A stretch of DNA of 64,000 nt, taken from NCBI RefSeq assembly GCF_030551255.1, contig NZ_CP130630.1, forward strand, positions 3,205,501 through 3,269,500, written 5' to 3'. The notes beneath the pieces were generated by a model, which searched no databases, was not told the origin of the DNA, and saw only the letters and a list, made by a program, of their open reading frames with translations. Shown piece by piece: positions 26,098-32,904 of the stretch; the first letter of the stretch is position 1, and each line of letters opens with the position of its first letter. The position numbers and the translations under genes are program-made. Source of the DNA: Streptomyces sp. NL15-2K (GTDB taxonomy: Bacteria; Actinomycetota; Actinomycetes; Streptomycetales; Streptomycetaceae).

Positions 26098-27447
26098 ATG
26101 GCTGTGGACTCGTACGCGGCGGATCATCGCGCGCAGCGGTGGGCGGCCCGCGCCGCACTGGCCGCGGCGGCGCTCGCCGTCCTGCTCCCCCTCGGTTACG
26201 GCGGTGTGGGCGGCGTCCTGCTGCTCGTGGCCGTACTCGCCGGTGCGGCCCTCACGGCGGCCGCCGTGTGGTGGGCGCTGACCCGCCGCGGCCCCGTCCG
26301 CTGGGCGGCGGCGCTGCTCGCGGTCGCCGCCCCCACCGCCGTCGTCGTCCTGCTCGCGACCACCCTGCTGTGGGCGCTTCCGCTGTCCCTGGTGTCGTGG
26401 GCGGTGGCCGTCGGGGCGGGTCGCTACGCCCTGCGCAGCACCCGGCAGCACACCACCGGCATGAAGGAGCGCAGGACGCCCGCGCCCCGGCGCCCGTTCA
26501 TCGTCATGAACCCGCGTTCCGGCGACGGCAAGGTGGCGGCGTTCGGGCTGAAGGAGAAGGCCGAACGGCTCGGGGCGCGTGTCGTCCTGCTGGACCCGGA
26601 GCGGCACCAGGACGTCGTCGCCCTGGCCCGGTCGGCCGTCGCGGACGGCGCCGACCTGCTGGGCGTCGCGGGCGGCGACGGCACCCAGGCGCTGGTCGCG
26701 GCCGTCGCCGCGGAACACGACGTGCCGTTCCTCGTCATCAGCGCCGGCACCCGCAACCACTTCGCCATGGACCTCGGCCTGGACCGCGCCGACCCGGGCG
26801 CCTGCCTCGACGCCCTCTCCGACGGCGTCGAACTCCGGGTGGACCTCGGCTTCGCCGGAGAGCACCCGTTCGTCAACAACGCCTCCTTCGGCGCGTACGC
26901 GGCCGTCGTCCAGGATCCCGCCTACCGCGGCGACAAGATCGGCACCACCTGGGGACTGCTGCCCGACCTGCTCACCCGCCAGCGCGGACCCGAACTCACC
27001 GCCCGCACCGCGGACACGACCCTCACCGCCCCGCAGGCGGTGCTGGTCAGCAACAACCCCTACCTCACGGCCGATCCGACCGGTCTCGGCCGCCGCGAGC
27101 GACTCGACTCCGGGCTGCTCGGCGTCCTGGGCGTCAGGGTGGACAGCGCGGCCGAGGCGGCCGGACTCCTGCTGGACCCGGAGCCGGACGGCCTCGCCGT
27201 CCTCACCGCCCGCGAGGTGACCGTGGACGCCGACAGCACGGAGATCGAGGTCGGCCTCGACGGTGAGGCCGCGCTCCTCCCCGCCCCGGTCCACTGCCGC
27301 ATCGCCCCCGCCGCCCTGCGCGTCCGCGTCCCCCGCGACCGCCCCGGCGTGCCGGAGGCCCCGCCCCGCCTGGACTGGCGTCGGCTGCGCAAGCTGGCGG
27401 CGTCGGTGGGCCGTACGGCGGCGCCCGGACGTGCGCGGGCGTCGTGA
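26098..27447 (+). CDS. Diacylglycerol-kinase-family protein with N-terminal membrane helices
   Basis: A 449-residue protein. Residues 1-120 hold three or four hydrophobic helices; from about 135 the DAGK catalytic domain begins: PRRPFIVMNPRSGDGKVAAFG, then LGVAGGDGTQALVAAVAAEHDVPFLVISAGTRNHFAMDLG, which has the GGDGT and GTxNHFA motifs of lipid and sphingosine kinases. FVNNASFGAYAAVV and LDGEAALLPAPVHCRI complete the fold. Probably phosphorylates a lipid in the membrane. ATG 26098 after GAGGGGGA. Confidence 0.9.
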   Translation: MAVDSYAADHRAQRWAARAALAAAALAVLLPLGYGGVGGVLLLVAVLAGAALTAAAVWWALTRRGPVRWAAALLAVAAPTAVVVLLATTLLWALPLSLVSWAVAVGAGRYALRSTRQHTTGMKERRTPAPRRPFIVMNPRSGDGKVAAFGLKEKAERLGARVVLLDPERHQDVVALARSAVADGADLLGVAGGDGTQALVAAVAAEHDVPFLVISAGTRNHFAMDLGLDRADPGACLDALSDGVELRVDLGFAGEHPFVNNASFGAYAAVVQDPAYRGDKIGTTWGLLPDLLTRQRGPELTARTADTTLTAPQAVLVSNNPYLTADPTGLGRRERLDSGLLGVLGVRVDSAAEAAGLLLDPEPDGLAVLTAREVTVDADSTEIEVGLDGEAALLPAPVHCRIAPAALRVRVPRDRPGVPEAPPRLDWRRLRKLAASVGRTAAPGRARAS

Positions 27448-27484
27448 GTCGTGAGTGCAGGCGGAGGCCTTCCCTCACGCCCTC

Positions 27485-27526
27485 ACGAAAGTCCGGGCGT
27501 TCGCCACGAAAGTCCGGGCGTTCGCC
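27485..27526. repeat. Two-copy 21-bp tandem repeat
   Basis: ACGAAAGTCCGGGCGTTCGC plus one C occurs twice in direct succession between the lipid kinase gene and the lpdA stop. The core CGAAAGTCC also occurs in the MITE ends, but no palindrome or element boundary accompanies it here. Confidence 0.7.
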
Positions 27527-27532
27527 GCGCCG

Positions 27533-28945
27533 CTACATGTTGATCATGTGGCCTGCGAGGCCGTGGACGGCCTCCTTGACCGCTTCGCCCAGGGTGGGGT
27601 GGGCGTGGACGTTGCGGGCGACCTCGTGGACCGTGAGGTCCCACTGCTGGGCCAGGGTCAGCTCGGGGAGCAGTTCGGTGACGTCCGGGCCGATGAGGTG
27701 GCCGCCGAGGAGCTCGCCGTACTTGGCGTCGCTGATCAGCTTCACGAAGCCACTCGCGTCGCCCAGGCCGTGGGCCTTGGCGTTCGCGGTGAACGGGAAC
27801 TTGGCGACCTGGACGTCGAAGCCCTTCTCCCGCGCCTGCGCCTCGGTGTAGCCGAAGCTGGCGATCTGCGGCTGGCAGAAGGTGGCGCGCGGGATCATCA
27901 CGTAGTCCAGTTCCATGGTCTCCGCGTCCGCGATCGTCTCGGCGGCGACCACGCCCATCGCCTCGGCGGCGTGCGCGAGCATCAGCTTCGCGGTGACGTC
28001 GCCGATGGCGTAGATGTGCGGGACGGAGGTACGGCAGCGGCCGTCGACGTCGATCGCGCCGCGCTCGGTGACACGCACGCCGGCGTTCTCCAGGCCGTAG
28101 CCGGTGACGTTCGGCGCGAAGCCGATCGCCTGAAGCACCTTGTCGGTCTCCAGGACCTGCTGCGCGCCGTCCTTGCCGGTGACGGTGACGCGGACCTGCG
28201 GACCGGACTCGTCGATCGACTCGACACGGGTCGAGGTGAGGACGTCGATGCCCAGCCTCCGGTACTGCTTGGCCAGCTCGGCGGAGACCTCGGCGTCCTC
28301 CAGCGGGGCGACGCGGTCCAGGAACTCGACGACGGTGACCTTCACGCCGTAGTTGTGCAGGACGTAGGCGAACTCGACACCGATGGCCCCGGCGCCGGCG
28401 ATCACGATGGACTGCGGCAGGTCCTCGGCGAGGATCTGCTCCTCGAACGTCACCACGCGGGAGGTGCGGCGGGTGCCGGGCAGCAGCTTGGGAGTCGCTC
28501 CGGTGGCGATGACGCAGTGGTCGAAGCCGATGGTGCGGGTGTTGCCGTCGTAGTCGGCCACCTGGAGCGTGTGCGGGTCGAGGAACGTGCCGCGACCGCT
28601 GATCTCCGTGATCTTGTTCTTCTTCATCAGGTAGTGGACGCCCTTGACCCGGCCGTCGGCGACCTTCCGGCTGCGGCGGAAGGCCTCCCCGTAGTCGAAG
28701 GAGACGTCACCGTCGACCTTGATGCCGAAGGTCTTCGCCTCGCGCGTGAAGATGTGCGCGAGCTCGGCGTTGCGCAGCAGGGCCTTGGTGGGGATGCAGC
28801 CCACGTTCAGACAGACGCCGCCCCAGTACTTCTCCTCGACGACCACGACGCGTTTGCCCAGTTGGGCGGCCCGGATGGCGGCTACGTATCCGCCGGGGCC
28901 CGCGCCGAGTACGACGACGTCGAAGCGCTCACCCTGCTCGTCCAT
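27533..28945 (-). CDS. lpdA: Dihydrolipoamide dehydrogenase
   Basis: A 470-residue FAD flavoprotein disulfide oxidoreductase, the E3 subunit of 2-oxoacid dehydrogenase complexes. FAD-binding [21 protein letters not shown] is followed by the redox disulfide [17 protein letters not shown]. The NAD-binding loop is [16 protein letters not shown] and the second FAD motif is [17 protein letters not shown]. The C-terminal interface holds the catalytic His-Glu dyad in [15 protein letters not shown]. All key residues are present, so it should be active. Monocistronic; convergent with the lipid kinase gene. Confidence 0.95.
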   Translation of the reverse strand: MDEQGERFDVVVLGAGPGGYVAAIRAAQLGKRVVVVEEKYWGGVCLNVGCIPTKALLRNAELAHIFTREAKTFGIKVDGDVSFDYGEAFRRSRKVADGRVKGVHYLMKKNKITEISGRGTFLDPHTLQVADYDGNTRTIGFDHCVIATGATPKLLPGTRRTSRVVTFEEQILAEDLPQSIVIAGAGAIGVEFAYVLHNYGVKVTVVEFLDRVAPLEDAEVSAELAKQYRRLGIDVLTSTRVESIDESGPQVRVTVTGKDGAQQVLETDKVLQAIGFAPNVTGYGLENAGVRVTERGAIDVDGRCRTSVPHIYAIGDVTAKLMLAHAAEAMGVVAAETIADAETMELDYVMIPRATFCQPQIASFGYTEAQAREKGFDVQVAKFPFTANAKAHGLGDASGFVKLISDAKYGELLGGHLIGPDVTELLPELTLAQQWDLTVHEVARNVHAHPTLGEAVKEAVHGLAGHMINM

Positions 28946-29165
28946 GGACGGCTTCCTTTCCTCGATCGAACAACTGGGAGGCGGCCACGTGGTCCATCAC
29001 CCAGGCCACAGTCTCCCGGATGTCCGCTTCAGCACCCCGGTGCCCTGATCTATGCCCGCGCGGCGATCATCGACGGCGGGCATGATTGCGGGAGGCTCGT
29101 CGGCCGGTCCCGCCGCGGTCCGGCCCCCGAAGCGGTAGAGCACCGATGCCACGAAGGAGTGCGCG

Positions 29166-31055
29166 ATGGGAACGTACGAAGATGTCTTCCGCGCCAGTAC
29201 CGAGGACCCGGAGAGCTTCTGGCTGAGAGCGGCAGAGGCCATCGACTGGGACGTCACTCCGCAACACGCCCTGGACTCCTCGGGCGCGCCCTTCTACCGC
29301 TGGTTTCCCGACGGACGGCTCAACGTCTGTTTCAACGCGCTCGACCGGCACGTCGAAGCCGGCCGCGGCGACCAGCCCGCCCTCATCTACGACTCCCCCG
29401 TCACCGGCACCCGCCGCACCTACACCTACGCCCAGCTGACGGACGAGGTGGCGGCCTTCGCCGGAGCACTCGCCCAGCTCGGCGTGGGGCACGGCGACCG
29501 CGTGGTCATCTACATGCCCATGGTCCCCGAGGCCGCCATCGCGATGCTGGCCTGCGCACGCATCGGCGCGGTCCACTCGGTCGTCTTCGGCGGGTTCGCC
29601 CCGCGCGAGCTCGCCCTCCGCATCGACGACGCCGCCCCCAAGGTGATCGTCTCCACCTCCTGCGGCATCGAGGGCAAGCGGGTCATCGCCTACAAGCCCC
29701 TGCTCGAGCGGGCCATCGAACTCGCCGCCCACAAGCCGGAGAAGAGCGTGATCCTGCAACGCCCGCAGGAGCAGGCCCAGTTGGGGCCGGACGATCTGGA
29801 CTGGGCCGAGCTGGCCGCCGCAGCGGCGCCGGCCGACTGCGTTCCTGTGGCCGCCACCGATCCCCTCTACATCCTCTACACGTCCGGAACGACCGGTAAG
29901 CCCAAGGGAGTCGTGCGGGACTGCGGCGGCTACGCGGTCGCCCTGCACTGGTCGATGGGCGCCGTCTACGACGTGGGCCCGGACGAGACCATGTTCACCG
30001 GCTCCGACGTCGGCTGGGTCGTCGGACACTCCTACATCGTCTACGCGCCCCTGCTGGCCGGCGCCACCACCGTCCTGTACGAGGGCAAGCCGGTCGGCAC
30101 CCCGGACGCGGCCCAGTTCTGGCGGGTTGCCGCCGAGTACCGGGTCAAGACCATGTTCACCGCGCCCACCGCCTTCCGGGCGATCAGGAAGGAGGACCCC
30201 AAGGGCGCCCTGACCGCCGGCCACGACCTCTCCCACCTGCGCTACCTCTTCCTCGCCGGCGAACGCCTCGACCCCGAGACCTACCACTGGGCCAGCACCC
30301 TGCTGGGCATCCCGGTGATCGACCACTGGTGGCAGACCGAGACCGGCTGGCCCATCGTCGCCAACCCCGTCGGCATCGAAGCCGCACCCCTCAAACCCGG
30401 CTCCCCCACCCGCCCCCTGCCCGGCTGGGACGTCCGCGTCCTGGACCCCTCCGGCCAGCCGGCACCCGCCGGCGTCGACGGCGCCATCGTGGTGAAACTC
30501 CCCCTGCCGCCCGGCGCACTGCCCACCCTCTGGAACGACGACGACCGCTACCTCGCCTCCTACCTCTCCGCCTACGACGGCTACTACCTCACCGGCGACA
30601 GCGGCCACATCGACACCGACGGCTACGTCTTCGTCATGGGCCGCACCGACGACGTCATCAACGTCGCCGGACACCGGCTGTCCACCGGCAGCATGGAAGA
30701 GGCCCTGGCCGCCCACCCCGACGTCGCCGAATGCGCCGTCATCGGCGTCGCCGACGACCTCAAGGGACAGATCCCGCGCGGCTTCGTCGTCCTGAAAGCA
30801 GGCGTGGACCGCGAATCGAGCGAGGTCGAGGCCGAACTCGTCCAACTCGTACGGGACCGCATCGGCGCCGTCGCCTCCCTCAAAGACGTCACCGTCGTCA
30901 CCGCCCTGCCCAAAACCCGCTCCGGAAAGATCCTGCGCAAGACCATGCGCGGCATCGCCGACGGCCACGACGAACCCATCCCCTCCACCGTGGACGACCC
31001 CGACGTCATCGAAACACTGCGCCCCGTCCTCCGCCGCACCGATCACACCCCGTGA
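29166..31055 (+). CDS. prpE: Propionyl/acetyl-CoA synthetase (PrpE-like, AMP-forming)
   Basis: A 629-residue acyl-adenylate-forming enzyme. The N-terminal ACAS domain opens with YEDVFRASTEDPESFWLRAAEAIDW, typical of PrpE rather than Acs. Core motifs are LYILYTSGTTGKPKGVVRD (P-loop), VIDHWWQTETGWPI, YYLTGDSGHIDTDGYVFVMGRTDDVINVAGHRLSTG, and the catalytic Lys in LPKTRSGKILRKTMRGIA. It activates propionate (or acetate) with ATP and CoA. Start ATG at 29166 with GAAGGAG upstream. Confidence 0.9.
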   Translation: MGTYEDVFRASTEDPESFWLRAAEAIDWDVTPQHALDSSGAPFYRWFPDGRLNVCFNALDRHVEAGRGDQPALIYDSPVTGTRRTYTYAQLTDEVAAFAGALAQLGVGHGDRVVIYMPMVPEAAIAMLACARIGAVHSVVFGGFAPRELALRIDDAAPKVIVSTSCGIEGKRVIAYKPLLERAIELAAHKPEKSVILQRPQEQAQLGPDDLDWAELAAAAAPADCVPVAATDPLYILYTSGTTGKPKGVVRDCGGYAVALHWSMGAVYDVGPDETMFTGSDVGWVVGHSYIVYAPLLAGATTVLYEGKPVGTPDAAQFWRVAAEYRVKTMFTAPTAFRAIRKEDPKGALTAGHDLSHLRYLFLAGERLDPETYHWASTLLGIPVIDHWWQTETGWPIVANPVGIEAAPLKPGSPTRPLPGWDVRVLDPSGQPAPAGVDGAIVVKLPLPPGALPTLWNDDDRYLASYLSAYDGYYLTGDSGHIDTDGYVFVMGRTDDVINVAGHRLSTGSMEEALAAHPDVAECAVIGVADDLKGQIPRGFVVLKAGVDRESSEVEAELVQLVRDRIGAVASLKDVTVVTALPKTRSGKILRKTMRGIADGHDEPIPSTVDDPDVIETLRPVLRRTDHTP

Positions 31056-31080
31056 ACGGCCGGCTCACGGCCTGACCGGC

Positions 31081-31187
31081 GGTGGGCGAGCGCGTCCACG
31101 CTGTGGGCACGCGGTGGGCGAGCGCGTCCACGCGGTGGGCACGCGGTGGGCGCGCGGTAGGTACGCGGTAGGCACGCGGTAGGTATC
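31081..31187. repeat. GC-rich minisatellite
   Basis: A degenerate tandem array after the prpE stop built from GCGGTGGGCACGC-like and GCGAGCGCGTCCACG-like units, drifting to GCGGTAGGTAC at its right end. No protein is encoded and no structure beyond the repeats was found. Confidence 0.6.
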
Positions 31188-31200
31188 GCCGATGGCGGAG

Positions 31201-31226
31201 CCCGGGAGTCGTATCCAGCTCCCGGG
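31201..31226 (-). terminator. Terminator hairpin downstream of the tRNA-like RNAs
   Basis: Perfect 8-bp stem CCCGGGAG - ten-base loop - CTCCCGGG. It lies on the 3' side of both tRNA-like RNAs, read on the minus strand, and faces the end of prpE, so it can stop transcription from both directions. A smaller hairpin, ACGCC-ACC-GGCGT, at 31253-31265 precedes it. Confidence 0.6.
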
Positions 31227-31269
31227 CCCCTGGGGATGCCACCCAATTGCGCACGCCGGTGGCGTTTAA

Positions 31270-31377
31270 GAGGACGGATCAGTCATCAGGCCCTCGTGTT
31301 CTGCCCTTGAACTACCGCAGCACGACAGAGCTGCAGGCGAGAGTCGAACTCGCATCCGACGGCGCTCGTCCGTCCTC
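31270..31377 (-). ncRNA. tRNA-like, circularly permuted RNA, unit 2 (Y-RNA-like)
   Basis: Minus-strand order: GAGGACGGA (31377-31369), GCCGTCG (31363-31357), T arm with stem GCGAG/CTCGC and loop TTCGACT (31353-31337), CTGCAGC (31336-31330), an eight-base loop, GCTGCGG (31321-31315), TA, D arm GTT/AAC with a GGG-containing loop (31312-31298), CGAGGGC (31296-31290), and finally TCCGTCCTC (31278-31270). CTGCAGC/GCTGCGG form a full acceptor-like stem with one G-U pair; CGAGGGC pairs with GCCGTCG with one mismatch, like an anticodon stem; GAGGACGGA/TCCGTCCTC is a perfect 9-bp base. It is a tRNA with its ends joined at the acceptor and opened at the anticodon. Bacterial Y RNAs (YrlA) have this design. 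Confidence 0.72.
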
Positions 31378-31397
31378 GGTCGATCCGGCGATCGGCG

Positions 31398-31549
31398 GCG
31401 ATGCTGAAGCTGGAGCGAGAGTCTGAGTTTGATCACGGTTTGCCTCTGCCGGTTGGGCTACCCCGGCGCGTGGAGCCGGGGGAAGGACTCGAACCTTCAC
31501 TGTGACCGTGTCTTCAGGCTGAACCTCAGTTTCAGCTTGCGCTCATCGC
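31398..31549 (-). ncRNA. tRNA-like, circularly permuted RNA, unit 1 (Y-RNA-like)
   Basis: Minus-strand order: CACGGT (31510-31505), T arm with stem GAAGG/CCTTC and loop TTCGAGT (31498-31482), CCCCGGC (31481-31475), loop TCCACGC, GCCGGGG (31467-31461), TA, D arm GCC/GGC with a GG in the loop (31458-31442), ACCGTG (31439-31434). The acceptor-like stem is 7 bp and perfect, and CACGGT/ACCGTG is a perfect 6-bp anticodon-like stem. Outside it, CTGAG/CTCAG, GCTGAA/TTCAGC and GCGAT/ATCGC extend a long interrupted stem, as in the Ro-binding arm of Y RNAs. The tRNA 3' half precedes the 5' half, and TCCA lies in the closing loop rather than at an end. A normal tRNA is ruled out; Y-RNA identity is inference from architecture. 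Confidence 0.75.
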
Positions 31550-31587
31550 ACGAACCGGTCCTCAATCCGGCCCGTGCCTGTTGCGCA

Positions 31588-31609
31588 CCCCCGCGCTCGC
31601 ACGCGGGGG
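31588..31609 (-). terminator. Hairpin between the DUF7873-like gene and the tRNA-like RNAs
   Basis: CCCCCGCG - six-base loop - CGCGGGGG, a perfect 8-bp stem starting about 28 bases after the stop of the upstream gene. It could terminate, or act as a processing or stability element if the RNAs are made from the same transcript. A second imperfect hairpin (GCACG..CCGG - loop - CCGG..CGTGC, 31548-31577) follows directly. Confidence 0.5.
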
Positions 31610-31637
31610 CGATCTGGGATGCTACCCGCGCCCGGCG

Positions 31638-32369
31638 TCAGCCGAACAGGTAGCCGAACACCGCATCGCCGACACGCTGGTCGGTGACCTCGACGCCGTT
31701 GGCCTCCTCGCGGGCGAACTTCACCGCCTGCTGGAGCTTCTCGACCCGCTCCACGAGCTCGTTCACCCGCCGCGCCGGGAGCGCTCCGGAGAACTTGACC
31801 GTCGTCCAGTACCCGATGGGCACGTCCTCGTAGTACACCTCGACCTGCGCCGGGTGCTTGTCGGTCGCCTCGGCCTTGACGTGATTGCGCGGGACCTTCT
31901 TCGTACGGATCGTGCGGACCGCGTCCGTCTTCCACCAGTCCGTCGACGGGTCGAGGGCCCAGGACTCGGCGGCGTCGAGCACGGGCAGCTTCTTCACGAA
32001 GGTATGCAGGTCCGTGAGCTGCTTCTCCAGGAACAGCAGATAGCTGACCGGAACGTCCGAGACGATCGTCCGCCCGTCGACGATGACGTCCGCTCGGGCG
32101 GAGCAGTTGGCCCAGTCCTTGGTGGCGGTCACGTCGAACAACCGGGTCAGCGACGCGGACATCTCGCGCAGCACGTCCTCGGCCTTGATCTGCACCCGCG
32201 TGGACTCGGGCGGCAGCTGCTCGCCCTCCTCGTCCTTCGGCTGGTACGTACGCGAGATGCCGGCCAGCAGAGCCGGCTTCTGCACCTTGTGGTGAGCCGT
32301 GTTGATGTCCTGCAGCGACTTGCTCTTGACACCCTTTTCCACGGCGATGATCTGGTTGAGCTTCGCCAC
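31638..32369 (-). CDS. Conserved actinobacterial protein, probably DUF7873 family
   Basis: A 243-residue soluble protein, very well conserved among streptomycetes as far as I recall, and I believe named DUF7873; its function is unknown. It opens with MAKLNQIIAVEKGVKSKSLQDINTAHH; the middle has ISRTYQPKDEEGEQLPPEST and LFDVTATKDWANCSARADV; the end is GVEVTDQRVGDAVFGYLFG. It is rich in Lys, Glu and Asp with no membrane helix and no known nuclease or ligase motif. GTG start 32369 with GGGGG upstream. The two tRNA-like RNAs follow on the same strand, so it may bind or process them (inference). Confidence 0.75.
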   Translation of the reverse strand: MAKLNQIIAVEKGVKSKSLQDINTAHHKVQKPALLAGISRTYQPKDEEGEQLPPESTRVQIKAEDVLREMSASLTRLFDVTATKDWANCSARADVIVDGRTIVSDVPVSYLLFLEKQLTDLHTFVKKLPVLDAAESWALDPSTDWWKTDAVRTIRTKKVPRNHVKAEATDKHPAQVEVYYEDVPIGYWTTVKFSGALPARRVNELVERVEKLQQAVKFAREEANGVEVTDQRVGDAVFGYLFG

Positions 32370-32904
32370 TTGGTCCCCCTTCGAACAGCGGAAAACCTAC
32401 CTCACCGCAGGCTCTTGGGGCTCATGGATTTCTCCCGCCCCACGGGGTGGCCGTCGCCGGGGACGGTGACACACATCGCATGCACGTATCTCGCACATCG
32501 CGGGCACATACGGGTCGCCGGGTTGGCCGGAAGCAGTCGTAGTGCCGTGGTCAATATGCGGAACTGACTGAGCCGCCTTGAGGGTTGAGGGATCGTCAAG
32601 TGATCACCTACGGACATAAACGGTCGTCAAGGACGTGCGACACGTGGCGTATCCGCTACCACGCCCCGCCGACGGAACGGCAGGTTCACGACGAAGTGGA
32701 ATCCTGAGCGGACTGTTCGGTCAGTCGGATTTCGGCGCGCGACAGGATGACTAGCATGAGCCGGTATCCGGTCCGGATGATCGCCGTCCTCGCGGCGGTC
32801 TCTGTCTGACTGCGACCGCGGCCTGGCTACGACCGTGACCTGACTACGACCGCGACATGTCGGTCGATCCATTGCTCCCGTACCGAAGGACCGAGGACCG
32901 CTGA
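32370..32904. other. Gene-poor stretch between divergent genes
   Basis: Holds the divergent promoters of the DUF7873-like gene and the conservon. The left half is relatively AT-rich for this genome. A 17-codon ORF (32756-32809, starting MSRYPVRM) precedes cvnA on the same strand and could be a leader peptide, but nothing else supports it. Direct-repeat-like CTACGACCG motifs occur at about 32828-32852. No RNA gene or palindrome stands out. Confidence 0.4.

Noticed and set aside
29067..31046. Long minus-strand frame opposite the propionyl-CoA synthetase gene
   Set aside because: Gly/Asp/Val-rich shadow of a GC-rich gene on the other strand, with no recognisable domain.
31262..31560. Two ordinary tRNA genes
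   Set aside because: T and D arms and acceptor stems are present, but the 3' half comes before the 5' half in both, and the CCA-like bases lie in a closed loop, so a normal linear tRNA cannot be made.
32756..32809. 17-residue leader peptide before cvnA
   Set aside because: Only a start, a stop and a weak AGGA site; no attenuator or conserved motif seen, so it is mentioned only as part of the intergenic stretch.
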